Of a DNA stretch of 64,000 nucleotides, positions 10,513 through 21,429 are shown in pieces (position 1 is the first letter of the stretch; the number at the start of each line of letters is the position of its first letter). Source of the DNA: Ostrinia nubilalis (lineage: Eukaryota; Arthropoda; Insecta; Lepidoptera; Crambidae); NCBI RefSeq assembly GCF_963855985.1, contig NC_087096.1, positions 3,038,001 through 3,102,000 on the forward strand, written 5' to 3'. Position numbers and translations under genes: made by a program. The notes below the pieces were generated by a model. That model was not told the DNA's origin. It saw only the letters and a program-made list of their open reading frames with translations, and did not search any database.

Positions 10513-10671
10513 TATCAGCCCTACTAGTGCTGTACCGTATCAAATGCAGATCATTTGCAACATTAATCTGTGGGTGCACTCGTGAGATCAGCATCGGCGC
10601 ATTGTGCCCCGCTGTTCACAGCTGTTGCTGGCTCCTGAATGCTGCACGTACAGGAGTAAGATGTCATAATC
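10513..10671 (+). repeat. dispersed repeat, copy 2 of 2
   Basis: Second copy of the unit at 9998-10154, offset by about 515 bp. The 65-codon frame at 10527 lies inside it and is not a gene. Confidence 0.6.
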
Positions 10672-11470
10672 GAAGCTCGTATCTTAAATTCAATCGAGAG
10701 TTAAGAATAGGATCAAATATGTGATCCAACAAGGTCTAAAAATTAAAATTGAACCAAAAAATTTGCTTCACAGTCAAGGAGTTATCTATGTATTCTAATA
10801 TTTAGGTGTACAACAAACCCTGTCTGTTTCGTCTTACAAACGTCCAAAAGCTACGTCCTAACATTATTCAAGCCCTATCAATTTCAGCCCAACACTTCAC
10901 CATCCCTAATTGGCCCCATAACGTATCCCAACACTAACAAAGGCCAAAATGCTTTCTATTTAGTGCCTTCACTCATGAGCAATCGCTGCCTGATCTCAGA
11001 CCACGGCACCCAGAACACCTGGCCATAAATTCCGTAGGCCATCTTCGTGACAAACGCCCATTTTCTCTTTAACGAGGCTGTGCGTACTCAGATCTAGAAT
11101 AGGTCTGTCGGTTTATCTCTAATGGGATTGCAGATTGAAAAGGTTTGGAAGTCCGCCTCGAAAGTTGTAGTCACGCTTTCAGATATTTGAAAGTTGCATT
11201 ACAGGAGTTTTACTAATTTAAGGTTAGTTTGTGCTATGTAGGTAGGAGGTACCAGGTATACCAATAGCTTTCTTATCTAAGTAATAAGAGTTAAAGCTTT
11301 AAATTGGACTAGAATTCAACCTTTTGTTTAACCTTACTTGTTATTTTAGCTACAGATTTTAAAGAGAGCTTAATAAAAGCTTTTAAAAACCAAACATACA
11401 GTTTGTGTCACTGGTGGTAATTACAGAAAAAGTCGAAGTTTCGTAAAAGTAAACATAAAGGACAATGGGC
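10672..11470. other. no gene recognised
   Basis: No supported coding or repeat feature. Confidence 0.5.
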
Positions 11471-11724
11471 AAAATGGTACCCGGCTCCAATAGATATGCT
11501 TCTAGTGTCGTTTGAAAGGTCTTACCAAGACGAACAACTTTTACTATGGCCACCAGCCTCAGATCTGGTTGTGTTCGAAGATAAACATACTTTTTTTAAA
11601 ATAGTACCCAGCTCCAATAGTTATGTTTGTAGTGTCATTTAAAAGGTCTTACCAAGACGAACTACATTTACTATGGCCACCAGCCTCAGATCTGGTTGCG
11701 TTCGAAGATAAACATACTTTTTGT
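11471..11724 (+). repeat. two tandem 127-bp units
   Basis: Copies start at 11471 (aaaatggtacccggctccaa) and 11598 (aaaatagtacccagctccaa) and match through cttaccaagacgaac, ccaccagcctcagatctggt and gaagataaacatac. A diverged inverted relative lies at about 12361-12445. Confidence 0.75.
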
Positions 11725-11879
11725 GTAACCGAAGTAACATCATACGTGTCCATCGTATGGTACCTACTTAAGTTATGCGAGGCATGAAGGGTTTATTATT
11801 GCTCCAGGATTCTTCCTTAACTCTATAATTATTGATAGGGATAATTGTCAAATAAATGTTTTTATTTGAAGACCTACTA

Positions 11880-11963
11880 CCCCCTTATTAATAAAAAGTT
11901 ATACCTAGGATGAACCTTTAAGCCAGAGTTCAACTAGGGTGTAACTTTTATTAATAAAGGGGT
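11880..11963. mobile_element. short palindromic MITE
   Basis: Left arm ccccttattaataaaaagtt is mirrored by aacttttattaataaagggg on the right, with about 28-bp arms and an 84-bp total. No clear duplication at the edges. Confidence 0.5.
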
Positions 11964-11997
11964 TGGAGTTTTATTACTTCTTAAGGGTTTTATTATG

Positions 11998-12167
11998 GGT
12001 TGCTAAAGCGAATAAACCCACAAGACCCAATAAGTCCAACCACAAGATGGACCGACGACCTCATAAAAATAGCGGGAAGGCGCTGGATGCAGGCCGCCAC
12101 CAACCGGCCATTGTGGAAATCATTGGGGGAGGCCTATGTTCAACTGGACGTCCTATGGCTAAAATGA
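11998..12167 (+). mobile_element. RTE-type LINE, C-terminal ORF fragment
   Basis: The frame ending at TGA 12165-12167 encodes TRWTDDLIKIAGRRWMQAAT, then LWKSLGEAYVQ. This is the characteristic C-terminal end of the reverse-transcriptase ORF of RTE-like LINEs common in Lepidoptera. A GAT-rich tail follows. The 5' end is lost, leaving about 55 codons. A longer frame at 11963 overlaps it in another phase and is a shadow. Confidence 0.75.
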
Positions 12168-12360
12168 TCATGATGATGAGGATGAAACCGAATAAAGGGC
12201 TAATAGCTTGGGTAGTTCATCGTAGGTATAATCCTTCCTTTTCAATGTTTCTTTTAGTTTGTATTAATATATTGTAGTCATAATACATACTCGTATACAT
12301 GGATGATTGTGTTATACTTTCATTATAATACTAAGTGGAATTACTGCTTTCAAAACGTGA

Positions 12361-12445
12361 ATTAGAACTGGCCCCATAGCAGACATTTTCCTACATCTAA
12401 AGGCCTTTTGAAATATATATTGGTTATGGCTATTGGAGCGGGTAC
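12361..12445 (-). repeat. inverted relative of the 11471 tandem unit
   Basis: On the minus strand it reads aaagtggtacccgctccaat and then a diverged continuation, matching the start of the units at 11471 and 11598. Confidence 0.45.
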
Positions 12446-12507
12446 CACTTTCCATACATTGTTGCCCATCATCCAAATAATTACTCTATACAAAAGCGCA
12501 TCTTTTT

Positions 12508-12760
12508 TTATTTTTATTTATTTAACAACTTAAAGACAGTTACATTGAGACAATTACATTTAGATAGCTTTAAAAACCACTAGGGTTTGATGTAAAGCTA
12601 ACGAGTTTGCAGTGGGTATATTCACAATTTCACATACAATTACATAATACAGCATAAAATTATTTTGATATTGTTACATTAGCTATCTCTAGATCTGTTT
12701 AACTGTATAACGCGTAAGTTATAATTTCGTAAGGATTATTAAAAACAATGGTGTTCATAA
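12508..12760 (-). mobile_element. probable LINE 3' end, minus strand
   Basis: The plus strand begins tttatttttatttatttaac, the complement of a TAAA-type LINE tail, followed by low-complexity 3' UTR-like sequence. No coding part remains; the far edge is a guess. Confidence 0.35.
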
Positions 12761-13478
12761 ATTTTGCACTGTTTTAAAAACATCTTCCTCTAAACCTACG
12801 CTCCGACACATAAAAATTGCTGAACCCACAACTCGCACCAGCTAATCCTATCTACAAAATAGCACTGGTATCGTTAGTTCGAAAACAATTTTTCACCGCC
12901 GCACTGGTTACCTCGGGTTCCAATAATGCTTTTTAATGGCGATATATCAGCTGCCGCATCGCGCCGTGGCCTGTACAGTTACTTCAATTTAACCACTCCC
13001 CAGATATTGAGATCTCAAATCGTTGAACAAATTGTTACCGCGCGGTTTACCTCACGTTTGTTATAATGAAATGAACGTCGTTTGTGTGAAATAGATAGGT
13101 AGGTACCGATTCTATTGTCGAAATAGTAATAGTATGGTCAATCGCTAATTAAATCGGAAATATTCTACCGAAAGGTAAAGGAATTAAGACAAAAAAGAAA
13201 TCATAATTTATTTCGGATAAAATTCACATTATTTCAAGAACCTTTTTGCTTTGGTATAAATAGGTACTTGTTCGGTCTCAAAAGGAAACTTACACTTTTG
13301 ATTCCTGGGAAAACTCAGTAGGTACCTACTTTTGCTAAACTGTATCGATCATTAAGCTCGGTCAAAATAAATACTCTACCTATCTTTTCCATAAAATCCT
13401 GTAAATTGAGTTCCTTAATTACTTATGAATTCTGAAGACGTTTGCAGTTTCCTTTGCTTTGCTATTTTTTAATCAAAT
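12761..13478. other. no gene recognised
   Basis: AT-rich, no supported features. Confidence 0.5.
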
Positions 13479-13481
13479 TTA

Positions 13482-13599
13482 GGGTGAGTTGCACCATCTT
13501 ACTTTAACTTTGACAAACGTCAAAAATCTGTCAAACTCCATACAAAAAGCACCGGTTATTGTTGTTGTTACGGTTAAAATAAGGTGGTGCAACTTAGCC
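13482..13599. mobile_element. MITE family A copy
   Basis: Starts gggtgagttgcaccatctta and ends aaggtggtgcaacttagcc. The right flank is TAA; the left flank is TTA-like and decayed. It holds the family core aaaaagcaccggttattg. Confidence 0.75.
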
Positions 13600-13854
13600 T
13601 AAGTCCATAAAATCTCCTATTTAAAACTTGTAACATCGGAAACATTATTTGTCTGACATTATCAAGGGATCTCGTTATTAATACCGCTCCAAAACTGCAC
13701 AATTATATCAAACAGAACGTTACAAGGCGCCCGTTCGTTTCCAGATGTTCCGCCGCTGATCAGGCGATACTGAGCTGTGCCATACTTCATGCAAATCGAA
13801 CGATCTACGGTCTAGTACTACCTGAAAATAGACCTTAGTAAAATGAAATAAGGT

Positions 13855-13893
13855 ATGGGTCAGCAGACTGTCGACATGCCAGGAATCCGCTCG
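13855..13893 (+). CDS. weak candidate start exon
   Basis: ATG at 13855 has G at -3 and G at +4, then 13 codons (MGQQTVDMPGIRS) run in phase into a perfect donor GTAAGT at 13894. An MGxx start would permit N-myristoylation. A short upstream ATG frame precedes it. The exon is too short to identify and could easily be chance. Confidence 0.2.
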
Positions 13894-13940
13894 GTAAGTT
13901 TATTTATTAATATTTCATGACGCAACAAATATTAGAGTAA

Positions 13941-14600
13941 TTTTTGTTTGAGATCGAATCACTATTTGATTTACTTATAGAAAAAATACAAAATCAGAAA
14001 GAATTACTTATCAGAAAGAAGAGCTTACCAAAGTACAGCGATAGACTGACGAAATTTAACGTCGTGACCCTCGAGACTCGACGTAAGTGTCACGACATGG
14101 TGCAGCTTTTTAAAATTATAAATTCACGCACAGACTCCCCTAGTCTTCTCTCCTCTATCAATTTGAATATTAAGCCCAGATCTCGTTGTCCATTCTCAAA
14201 CACCTTCACTCTTCAGATTTACAAAAGCAACACTTCTTATTTCAATCCTATTGTAAGAATGTGTCGCCTGTACAACGAAATCACAGTTTCTAATCACAAT
14301 AAAATAGATATATTTAATGATAATTTACCTCGATTCAAAAAGTCAACAATTGGCATCCTTTTAGAAAATGTTAACTGACTGTAACATTAATTTAACTATA
14401 TTTTTAATAAAATTATAATAGTTTTAGGCTTAGATTCATTTGCATGATTTTTACAACAACTGCTTGGCAATATTCCATGTTGTGTATACATGCTTTGGGA
14501 TAATGTCTGGTTTTGATTTTTTATTCATATTGTCATTGTATTGCTTAGGACATTGTCCTGTTTTGTATACGTAATAAAATAAATAAATAAATAAATCAAG
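13941..14600 (+). mobile_element. CR1/Jockey-like LINE, C-terminal fragment and tail
   Basis: The open frame to TGA (14376-14378) encodes SLPKYSDRLTKFNVVTLETR, then a region with FKIIN, SSINLNIKPRSR and PIVRMCRLYNEI. This arrangement is the conserved end of reverse-transcriptase ORFs in lepidopteran CR1/Jockey-type LINEs. About 145 codons remain and the RT core is missing, so it is a 5'-truncated copy. A 3' UTR follows, ending in a TAAA-type tail (14571-14597). The methionine at the start of the frame would be TTG and is not a real start. Confidence 0.75.
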
Positions 14601-16162
14601 ACGATTTTTAATGTGTGTATGTGTTACACAACTAGGAACACTGTAATAAGAGTCATAAAAAGTAGGACTCAAAACACGATAATTTGAAGTTAGCACATCA
14701 GTCCGGTAGCTCCTCAGTACTGCAATTACTTTCCAAAGCAATCGTCGAGCTAAAGGTCGAGATATATCTGCACTATTGTTGCCTGGCATTTGAAGCTTGC
14801 GTAACCTGGCAACACCTGATCTATTATTGCCATTTAAAGTGGAAGGGAAATTAACATCGCTGCGCTGGAGATAAGGGTCCCTACCCTATCTAGATTCAAA
14901 TAATTATGATACTGTATATGGACCGATTCATGGGCTGCCCTTATAAAATTAAGCCTGAAGCTGTTTTAGTAACAATAAAACAGATCTAAGCAGCCATTAA
15001 GGTCTTAATATCGGGTAAAAGCATTCATCATTAGAGTCACAGCTCTATAATTTACCATGTATGGCTCTTAGATTGAGATGTGATTGGAGTGGCTTGTATA
15101 CCTAATTAAGCCTCTGGCATACAGATGGCGTGTAGCGCGACTTGATCGCGGTGTGACGTTTTCAAACAAACAGAAAGCAAACAGCCGTGAGCTTTAAGAT
15201 CGACTGTAATGTGACATTATATGTAGAGCCAACAAAACATCGGTTGCAAAAAGGACTTTTTTTTTGTTACTAAATAAGATGGCACTGTATTCAGAAAACA
15301 GTTGGTTACCTGCACCAAATTATTTTATTTAAAATCAAAATACTTACTCGTAGTACGAATTATCCAACGATTACAATCTTAATGGAGTCAAATATTTAGC
15401 CTCAGATTGTAACAATTTAGTTTACTATTAAAGTAATTAATTTAAGCATTATCGCTCTACAAACTTAGGATCTAGAGCATTGATTGATTAGTCTTTCAGC
15501 CCCAGATTACGATCCTTCGTCTCTAATTCCAGCCATAACAGTAATTACTAGAGCTAATCAAAACAACTGACAGCTATTAATTCCCTTTATCGAGTTCTCG
15601 GACAAAATACTCGCATTTACATTTAGTAGTACTCGATAAATCTGTAAGGATGTGAGCACATTCGATAGATAGCTTTGCAATCGGCAGTTAGAGTACATGA
15701 TTACTACTGAAAAATAAGATTTAGGGTTCGTGTTTTATTCTAAAACGACGCTTTAAACCAAATAAACTTAAACCAGACATTGATTTGTCAACTTTATGCA
15801 ATAATGTAGTTGTCATGAAAAGGCTTTCTTGTTACTCGCATCGTACTCGTATATTTGCTGAACTAAGGAATCACATTAATTATTTCCAGTCCATCCACCA
15901 TTTCATAGAGGGATAGATATTAAGTGTGCTCAAACCCTAACAAACACCCTTAAAATTTAGCATCACTTAAATCGATATCGCGCAGCAAATAACTCTTAAA
16001 ATCAGATAAAGCACGTTGAGGAAGTAATATTTTGAATCGCTTAATTAGTAGGCTTTAAATCTGTCTTTTGAGCCTTCTGCGGGGCATTATAAAGCTTTCC
16101 GCTTAAACTGAGCGTTTACGCCTTATCTTAGAGCCATTATATCACTAATAGCGCTGGTTTAT
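14601..16162. other. no gene recognised
   Basis: 1.5 kb of AT-rich sequence without a supported feature. A 112-codon antisense frame at 14451-14789 crosses the LINE tail and has no recognisable content. Confidence 0.5.
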
Positions 16163-16170
16163 GTCTAGGA

Positions 16171-16364
16171 CAGTGGTTCCCAAAGTTGTCTGGGCTACAA
16201 CTCATCTAATACAAGTTCCCAAACTCGGGACTCACCTACAGGAAATTTCGCCCACTGCCCAGCGGCTGGATCGGTAGGGTGGTGTGTCGTTCTACAGGCA
16301 GGGCCCACTCAATGTTCGTTCGCGACCCACCACTGGGTCGCGGCCCATAGTTTGGGAAACCCTG
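16171..16364. mobile_element. non-autonomous hAT element with 8-bp duplication
   Basis: The termini CAGTGGTTCCCAAA and TTTGGGAAACCCTG are inverted repeats beginning CAG, typical of hAT. The flanks are an exact 8-bp duplication GTCTAGGA (16163-16170 and 16365-16372), diagnostic of hAT insertion. The element is 194 bp and non-coding. Confidence 0.85.
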
Positions 16365-16466
16365 GTCTAGGAGATTATGGCGGTCAAGTTTGACTATTGG
16401 TAGCCTGTCGGGGGACATAAAGAATTAATCTTTACGAGAGGTCTGTGATTTCCAGGAAGCTATTTA

Positions 16467-16895
16467 GGCTGAGTTGCACCACCTAACTTTAACAGAACTA
16501 TAACGATAACCGGTGTTTTTTGTGGCTACCTAAGTAAACTCCGACAAACGTTACTTCGACATTACGTTACTCCGACACTACTGAATATCGACATGACTTT
16601 ACTTCGACACTATACTTTTTTTTATGCAGAACAAGGAAGGTATTTGAAGACAATGGCACCTGATGTTAAGTGGGATGCAGTCTAGGATGGTACATATCTG
16701 CCCTGTAAGTGTCTATTCACTCTCGCCTTGAAAAGGCCCGGATTATAGTATTCGGGAAAGACAGCAGCAGGCAACACTACTCAGACAAAGGATATTCGCC
16801 TTTGTCTGAGTAGTGTAGTGTCAAAGTAAAGTATGTATGGAGTTTGACAGACTTTTGACGTTTGTCAAAGTTAAAGTAAGATGGTGCAACCCAGC
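16467..16895. mobile_element. MITE family A copy split by a nested insertion
   Basis: The left end (TTA, then GGCTGAGTTGCACCACCTAA) and the right end (gtaagatggtgcaacccagc, then a TTTA-like flank) are MITE family A in the orientation whose duplication is TTA. Between them are short tacttcgacat-type repeats and a family-B repeat (16624-16770), itself bounded by actttacttcgacacta and the inverse tagtgtcaaagtaaagt. A perfect hairpin lies at 16774-16816. Confidence 0.6.
16774..16816. repeat. perfect 18-bp hairpin
   Basis: Arm acactactcagacaaagg (16774-16791) is exactly inverted at 16799-16816 around a 7-base loop, at the end of the nested family-B repeat. Confidence 0.8.
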
Positions 16896-16899
16896 TTTA

Positions 16900-18012
16900 G
16901 TCGTGCTTTACCTATAGCAGTTTTCGCTAAACGGCTGCGATGTTCATTTCTCTTCGGTCCAGCAAGATGAGAGACCGATACTGACTGAAATATTTTTGCA
17001 ATGTAATTGATCTACCATATTACGACGACTGTGTACATGCAACCGCGATACTCCGTTTCTAAGATCAGAAGGTTTCAGTGAATTATTGTCTCAAAAAAGT
17101 GCTGAAATCTTGCAAATAAAATAGTTCACGTTATTAGCGAAAACGACAGTATAAATTTTCTTTTTAAAGTAAGAAAATATAAATAAATTTTAAGTATGTA
17201 AGTATCTAAGTAATTTTTAGGTTCAGAAGTTTGTTGCTAAATAAGTACATACTTTGTTGTTATAATAAACCAAATAAGCAACAACCAATACCCAGCTGAA
17301 ATTTTTCTGTAATTAATGTCTGTATTTTATAATAGTTAGTACTCGTAGTAAAGTAATTTTCAAGTCACCGCGTTGAAAGGAACACAAATGATCAATTAAT
17401 TGGCCATAGATAACAGATGATTGACAGTTAAAAAAAAGTTGCCATATAGGTACAGAATTGAATTTCTTTATGGCCTGAAAAGTAATTAGTCGTTCGATAT
17501 TTAAAACATGTTCGGAATATTATGCTGTTCGAAGTTTAAATTACTTTTTAGGCGCTTATTAAAGAGGTTGCTAATAGGTTTCAACATTTTTTGTAAACGC
17601 TAGTCTGGCCTCTTATATTTTATGTTATGTTTTTTTAGGACTTAGCATACTCATCACACTAGTCTGTGGACCAATTATTACACTTTTCAACAAAAATAGC
17701 GCGTTATTTGGGTTAGAATTCTATTCTGCTTAAGTAATGATTACTAACAGATATTTTCTCCTAACTACTTGAAATAATATAAGTTAGATTGCAATAGAAT
17801 CAGGATATTCTTATCACGGTGACCACACATCTGCCGAGCCCCGAGACTGGAAGCTTCGACAATCAATCCGTTTATTGGACAAGTTTATTGAGGTCTGGAC
17901 CGACGATGCGACAGTGGCTTGGATGTAGGAAGAATTATATGGACAGGACGCTGTCGGGATTTTTTGGAATAATGGCCGCAGATTTCATTAGACACAATTA
18001 TTATTAGGATAC
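16900..18012. other. no gene recognised
   Basis: AT-rich. A slightly GC-richer patch at 17820-17990 contains a 62-codon frame with no recognisable content. Confidence 0.45.
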
Positions 18013-18395
18013 TAATTAATGATTAAACGAACTTAAAAAGTGAAGTTCTATCATAATTATGCGAGGGCTTTGTCCGAAGAGATTAGAAATAAGAACTATG
18101 TAGTATCACGTACGGTGATGCCAGTTTACGCACTGTTAGTTGAGGATATATTTTTTTTTTTTTTTTTTTGTGGGTATCTCACTTTACATCTTATTTGACA
18201 TTGGTATCCGTCGTCAGTTAGTTTGGAGTAGTAATTTGTATTTTTTATCATTTCACTAATATGGGGGTTTGTGTTTTTAATAATATACATATATGATTGT
18301 TAAAGACGGGTGGGAGGGTTTCTAATCTCTTCGGACAAAGCCCTCGCATAATTATGATAGAACTTCACTTTTTAAGTTCGTTTAATCATTAATTA
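18013..18395. mobile_element. element with perfect 77-bp inverted repeats
   Basis: 18013-18089 is exactly inverted at 18319-18395. The arms contain gcgagggctttgtccgaaga and aacttaaaaagtgaagttct. The interior has a T run (18151-18169) and sequence that recurs inverted at 23207-23345. The perfect match of the arms suggests a young foldback-like element or a recent inverted duplication. It directly abuts the 47-bp terminus at 18392. Confidence 0.75.
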
Positions 18396-18438
18396 TGCTC
18401 GTGCTTTGTCCTCGAGATTAGAAATAAGAACTATGTAG

Positions 18439-20980
18439 ATTTTGAGAGAACTGATGTGAAATGATAATAAAAACAAAGCTGTTTATTACTTTGCAAAAAT
18501 AATAAATCATTAGTAAGAATACAATGCTTGTTTTATAATTACTATTAAGTGTGACATAACTGTCGTAGTTACCCGAGTGAATACTTTCGTATAATTGATA
18601 ATTATTATTAAGGGTAAGTAATTAAAGGCAAGTATAATTAGCTGTTATATTAGCCATAATGTAAGTGGGAAAGTTAATTATTGTTTCCCAAATCAATTGT
18701 CAGTATTAGGTTCTTCTGGCAATTAAATGTTGATTGTTATTTCTATACGCAATAGGCATTCTATTAAAGAATTTGCCCAAAGTAGCTATTTGAAATAACG
18801 CTCCAACCGGGGGTAATTCTGATAATCAAGATTAATTCCTAATGTATGTGCTCTAGACGAGGCAGCATGCCTCGTGCTGTGAGTGGTGAATATCAAGGTG
18901 TCAATATCACAAGCCTGCAATGTTAATTGAACTAAACTTGTGACTAAACTAAGTGCTCGGTGTTAGAGCGGTAAACAATTTCGTAAGCAACACTTTGCAC
19001 AAAATGCTTGTACATGACATAAATTGTCAAAACAATACCAAGATTGATTGTTGTGAACTTGGGCGCGATGTCGTGATTAAATTGAATATTTGTATGCATA
19101 ATATTTGAATGCTTATATTATAAGGAAGGTTTGAACAATGTGTGTAATAATTACACTAACAAATGACAGTAAAATGGCTAATTTCTCAATATTTTAAATT
19201 TTTTGGAAACCATAATATCTGATTATGTTTCCAATATGACAGCCAAATTAAAAGACAAGCTTATTACAGCTATCGAAATTCACAATTTTTTATTAAAATA
19301 GTGGAATCTAATACCTCAATGAATGATAGTTATGGTAAAAGTAAAACAATTTCCTTGAACAATTATTGTACTGCTTGATCATCAGACAATGATGAAGATA
19401 TAATATCCATAGATAGATGAAGATGTAATCTTCGTTTTATATGAGACATTTAGACACATGTAGCGTTTTTATTTTTATCCAATTAAAGAAACAAAGCTAG
19501 ACTACATTATAAGGGTACTGCTAGTATACCCGTCGCTTGATCACATGTGATTTTTGCAATGTATGTGTAATACAAAAAAGGAAGGAAACCGCAGAAATAA
19601 GCTTGACCTTGTTGTCTTAAAATTTTAATTGCGTATGCATCAGGGTACCTATCTAATTTAGGGTATATAACGATAACGAATTTAGCAAAATTAACGATGC
19701 CACGTTCTCCTAATGCAAAAATAATAAAATGGTGAATTTGGTAATGTCGAGTCCATACTAATATTGAATGGACTCTTCAAGATTCGGTATCTACCATGCT
19801 ATTATCTAGATAAGATAGGTCATTAGATAGGACACATCATTGTGTATTGATGATTATAATGATTTTTCTAGTTTCGCATCATTGCCACAATTATTTTTAT
19901 TTGTGTTAAGTGGGGGGAAACTGCACGCCACCTATGCGGTGTACAAAACTGAATTTCATTCTGAGAAACTGAAAATTTTGAAGATCCTTAGTAAATACTT
20001 TTAGGCCAAGAAAGGTCAATGTTTGGAATCTTTGCAGATTAATTCTTATAATTATTATGTTTTTAATATTAGATAATATTAATAAAATAAAATAGATGTT
20101 GGACCATGGGTCCCCAGAAGTTTCCCCGTAACACGCCGCCCCCCATCCCGTAGTTGAGACATCGGAGTACTATATTTCATGACACTTAATATAAGTTTAT
20201 GAATAGCCTGATATAATTGCAATTTTTCTATGTCCGAATATAATCATGTATTATGTGATTTATACTGACATTTATTATTGGTTGTGAGATTGAAATCACA
20301 TAACTCTATCCTAGTACAACAGAGTCACTTATTACTAGTGACCACTGATGGTAAAAATTTAAAAGCCAACCGACATATTTTACGAGATTCAACTGTTGCG
20401 GTTCTGAGCTGGATGCGGCTGGTGCGCTCACGAGCATGACACGTGATGACTGTTTTGAAAGTCAGGAGGTCAAGTCCTCTGTTTTCATCGGTTGTCTGCC
20501 TTTCGGGGAAGTCCCTTCAAGGTTAAATTCGTATAAGAAAGGACTTTTTGGTGGCTGCTGATTTGATTTTGGGATTCAATTCCAGATCAGCCCCAAACTT
20601 TGAAGTTCGCTAGGCAGTTTTTCGTGTTTTGGAAAGTTTTTATCAAAAGACATGGCGTCAATCTTCGGTGTTTGTAATAAATAAATAAATAGATGAGTCT
20701 TTTAACAATTTCACACAGCGCCAGCTGGCCCCAAAGTAGGTAATAATTGATCTTATCTTTAATGAGTCTAAGTAGAATTACGTTTTTTCTGATAAGGAAT
20801 TCTTAGTAGACAGTCGAGAAAATGCGATTGGCATCGATAAGAAATTCATATTAAGGTAATTGTGTTGAGGCTTGTCCTACACAGGATCATCACCAATATT
20901 ACAATCTCATCATGAAGGGGCGCAGCTGTTTCAGACCAACAGCGTTGCAGGTGTCGAATCTAATTGATTTCTAGTTTCAG
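18439..20980. other. interior of the 18-23 kb interval, no gene recognised
   Basis: AT-rich. A LINE-like TAAA tail (aataaataaataaatag) lies at about 20668-20690, with possible degraded LINE 3' sequence upstream from about 20410. Nothing else is supported. Confidence 0.4.
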
Positions 20981-21189
20981 CAGCAGCGGAAGCGGCGCAG
21001 ATGTCAACGAGAGCAGCAGCGTCGGCGGCGGCAGGGTTCGAGGCTAAGGGTTCTGAGTCCAATGTTTCGATAGCCACTAATGGTTTTTCACCTGCTAACG
21101 ATTTGGCGTGTATCATATCACCACCCGGTAGTGTGGATATAAACCCATCAAATTATGTCTTATTAAGACAACTCCCAATTTTTAAACAA
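20981..21189 (+). CDS. candidate coding exon, alanine-rich start
   Basis: A branch-like ctaat and the acceptor tttctagtttcag end at 20980. An open frame then runs to a donor at 21190 (caa followed by GTAGGTATG). ATG at 21001 gives 63 codons in phase 0. The predicted start MSTRAAASAAAGFEAKGSES is alanine- and serine-rich; the later part includes ISPPGSVDINPSNYVLLRQL. Codons are GC-richer than the surroundings. It might be the first coding exon after an upstream 5' UTR exon, or an internal exon. I do not recognise the protein. It lies inside the 18392-23369 interval, which argues either for gene capture or against that interval being one element. Confidence 0.3.
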
Positions 21190-21429
21190 GTAGGTATGCA
21201 TTATTGCATTTTTTTTAATGTGATATGTACTTTTACCAGTATGGAACAGCCCTTTTGACTGCCTGCTAAAATATGTAGCGGGTAGGTAACAACTTAAAAC
21301 GAATTATCTGCATGCCTAGTAATATTAACGTTCATATCAATTTAAAATTAAATATCGCCAAATTGTTATCACCGAAAAACTTAGACTTGAACTTACTTGA
21401 CTTGAAGAATTAAGTAGGTAAGACAGTAA

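Noticed and set aside
11963..12277. 104-codon frame
   Set aside because: It runs in a different phase over the RTE LINE fragment, whose real frame ends at 12167.
14451..14789. 112-codon minus-strand frame
   Set aside because: It overlaps the antisense of a LINE 3' tail and has no recognisable content.
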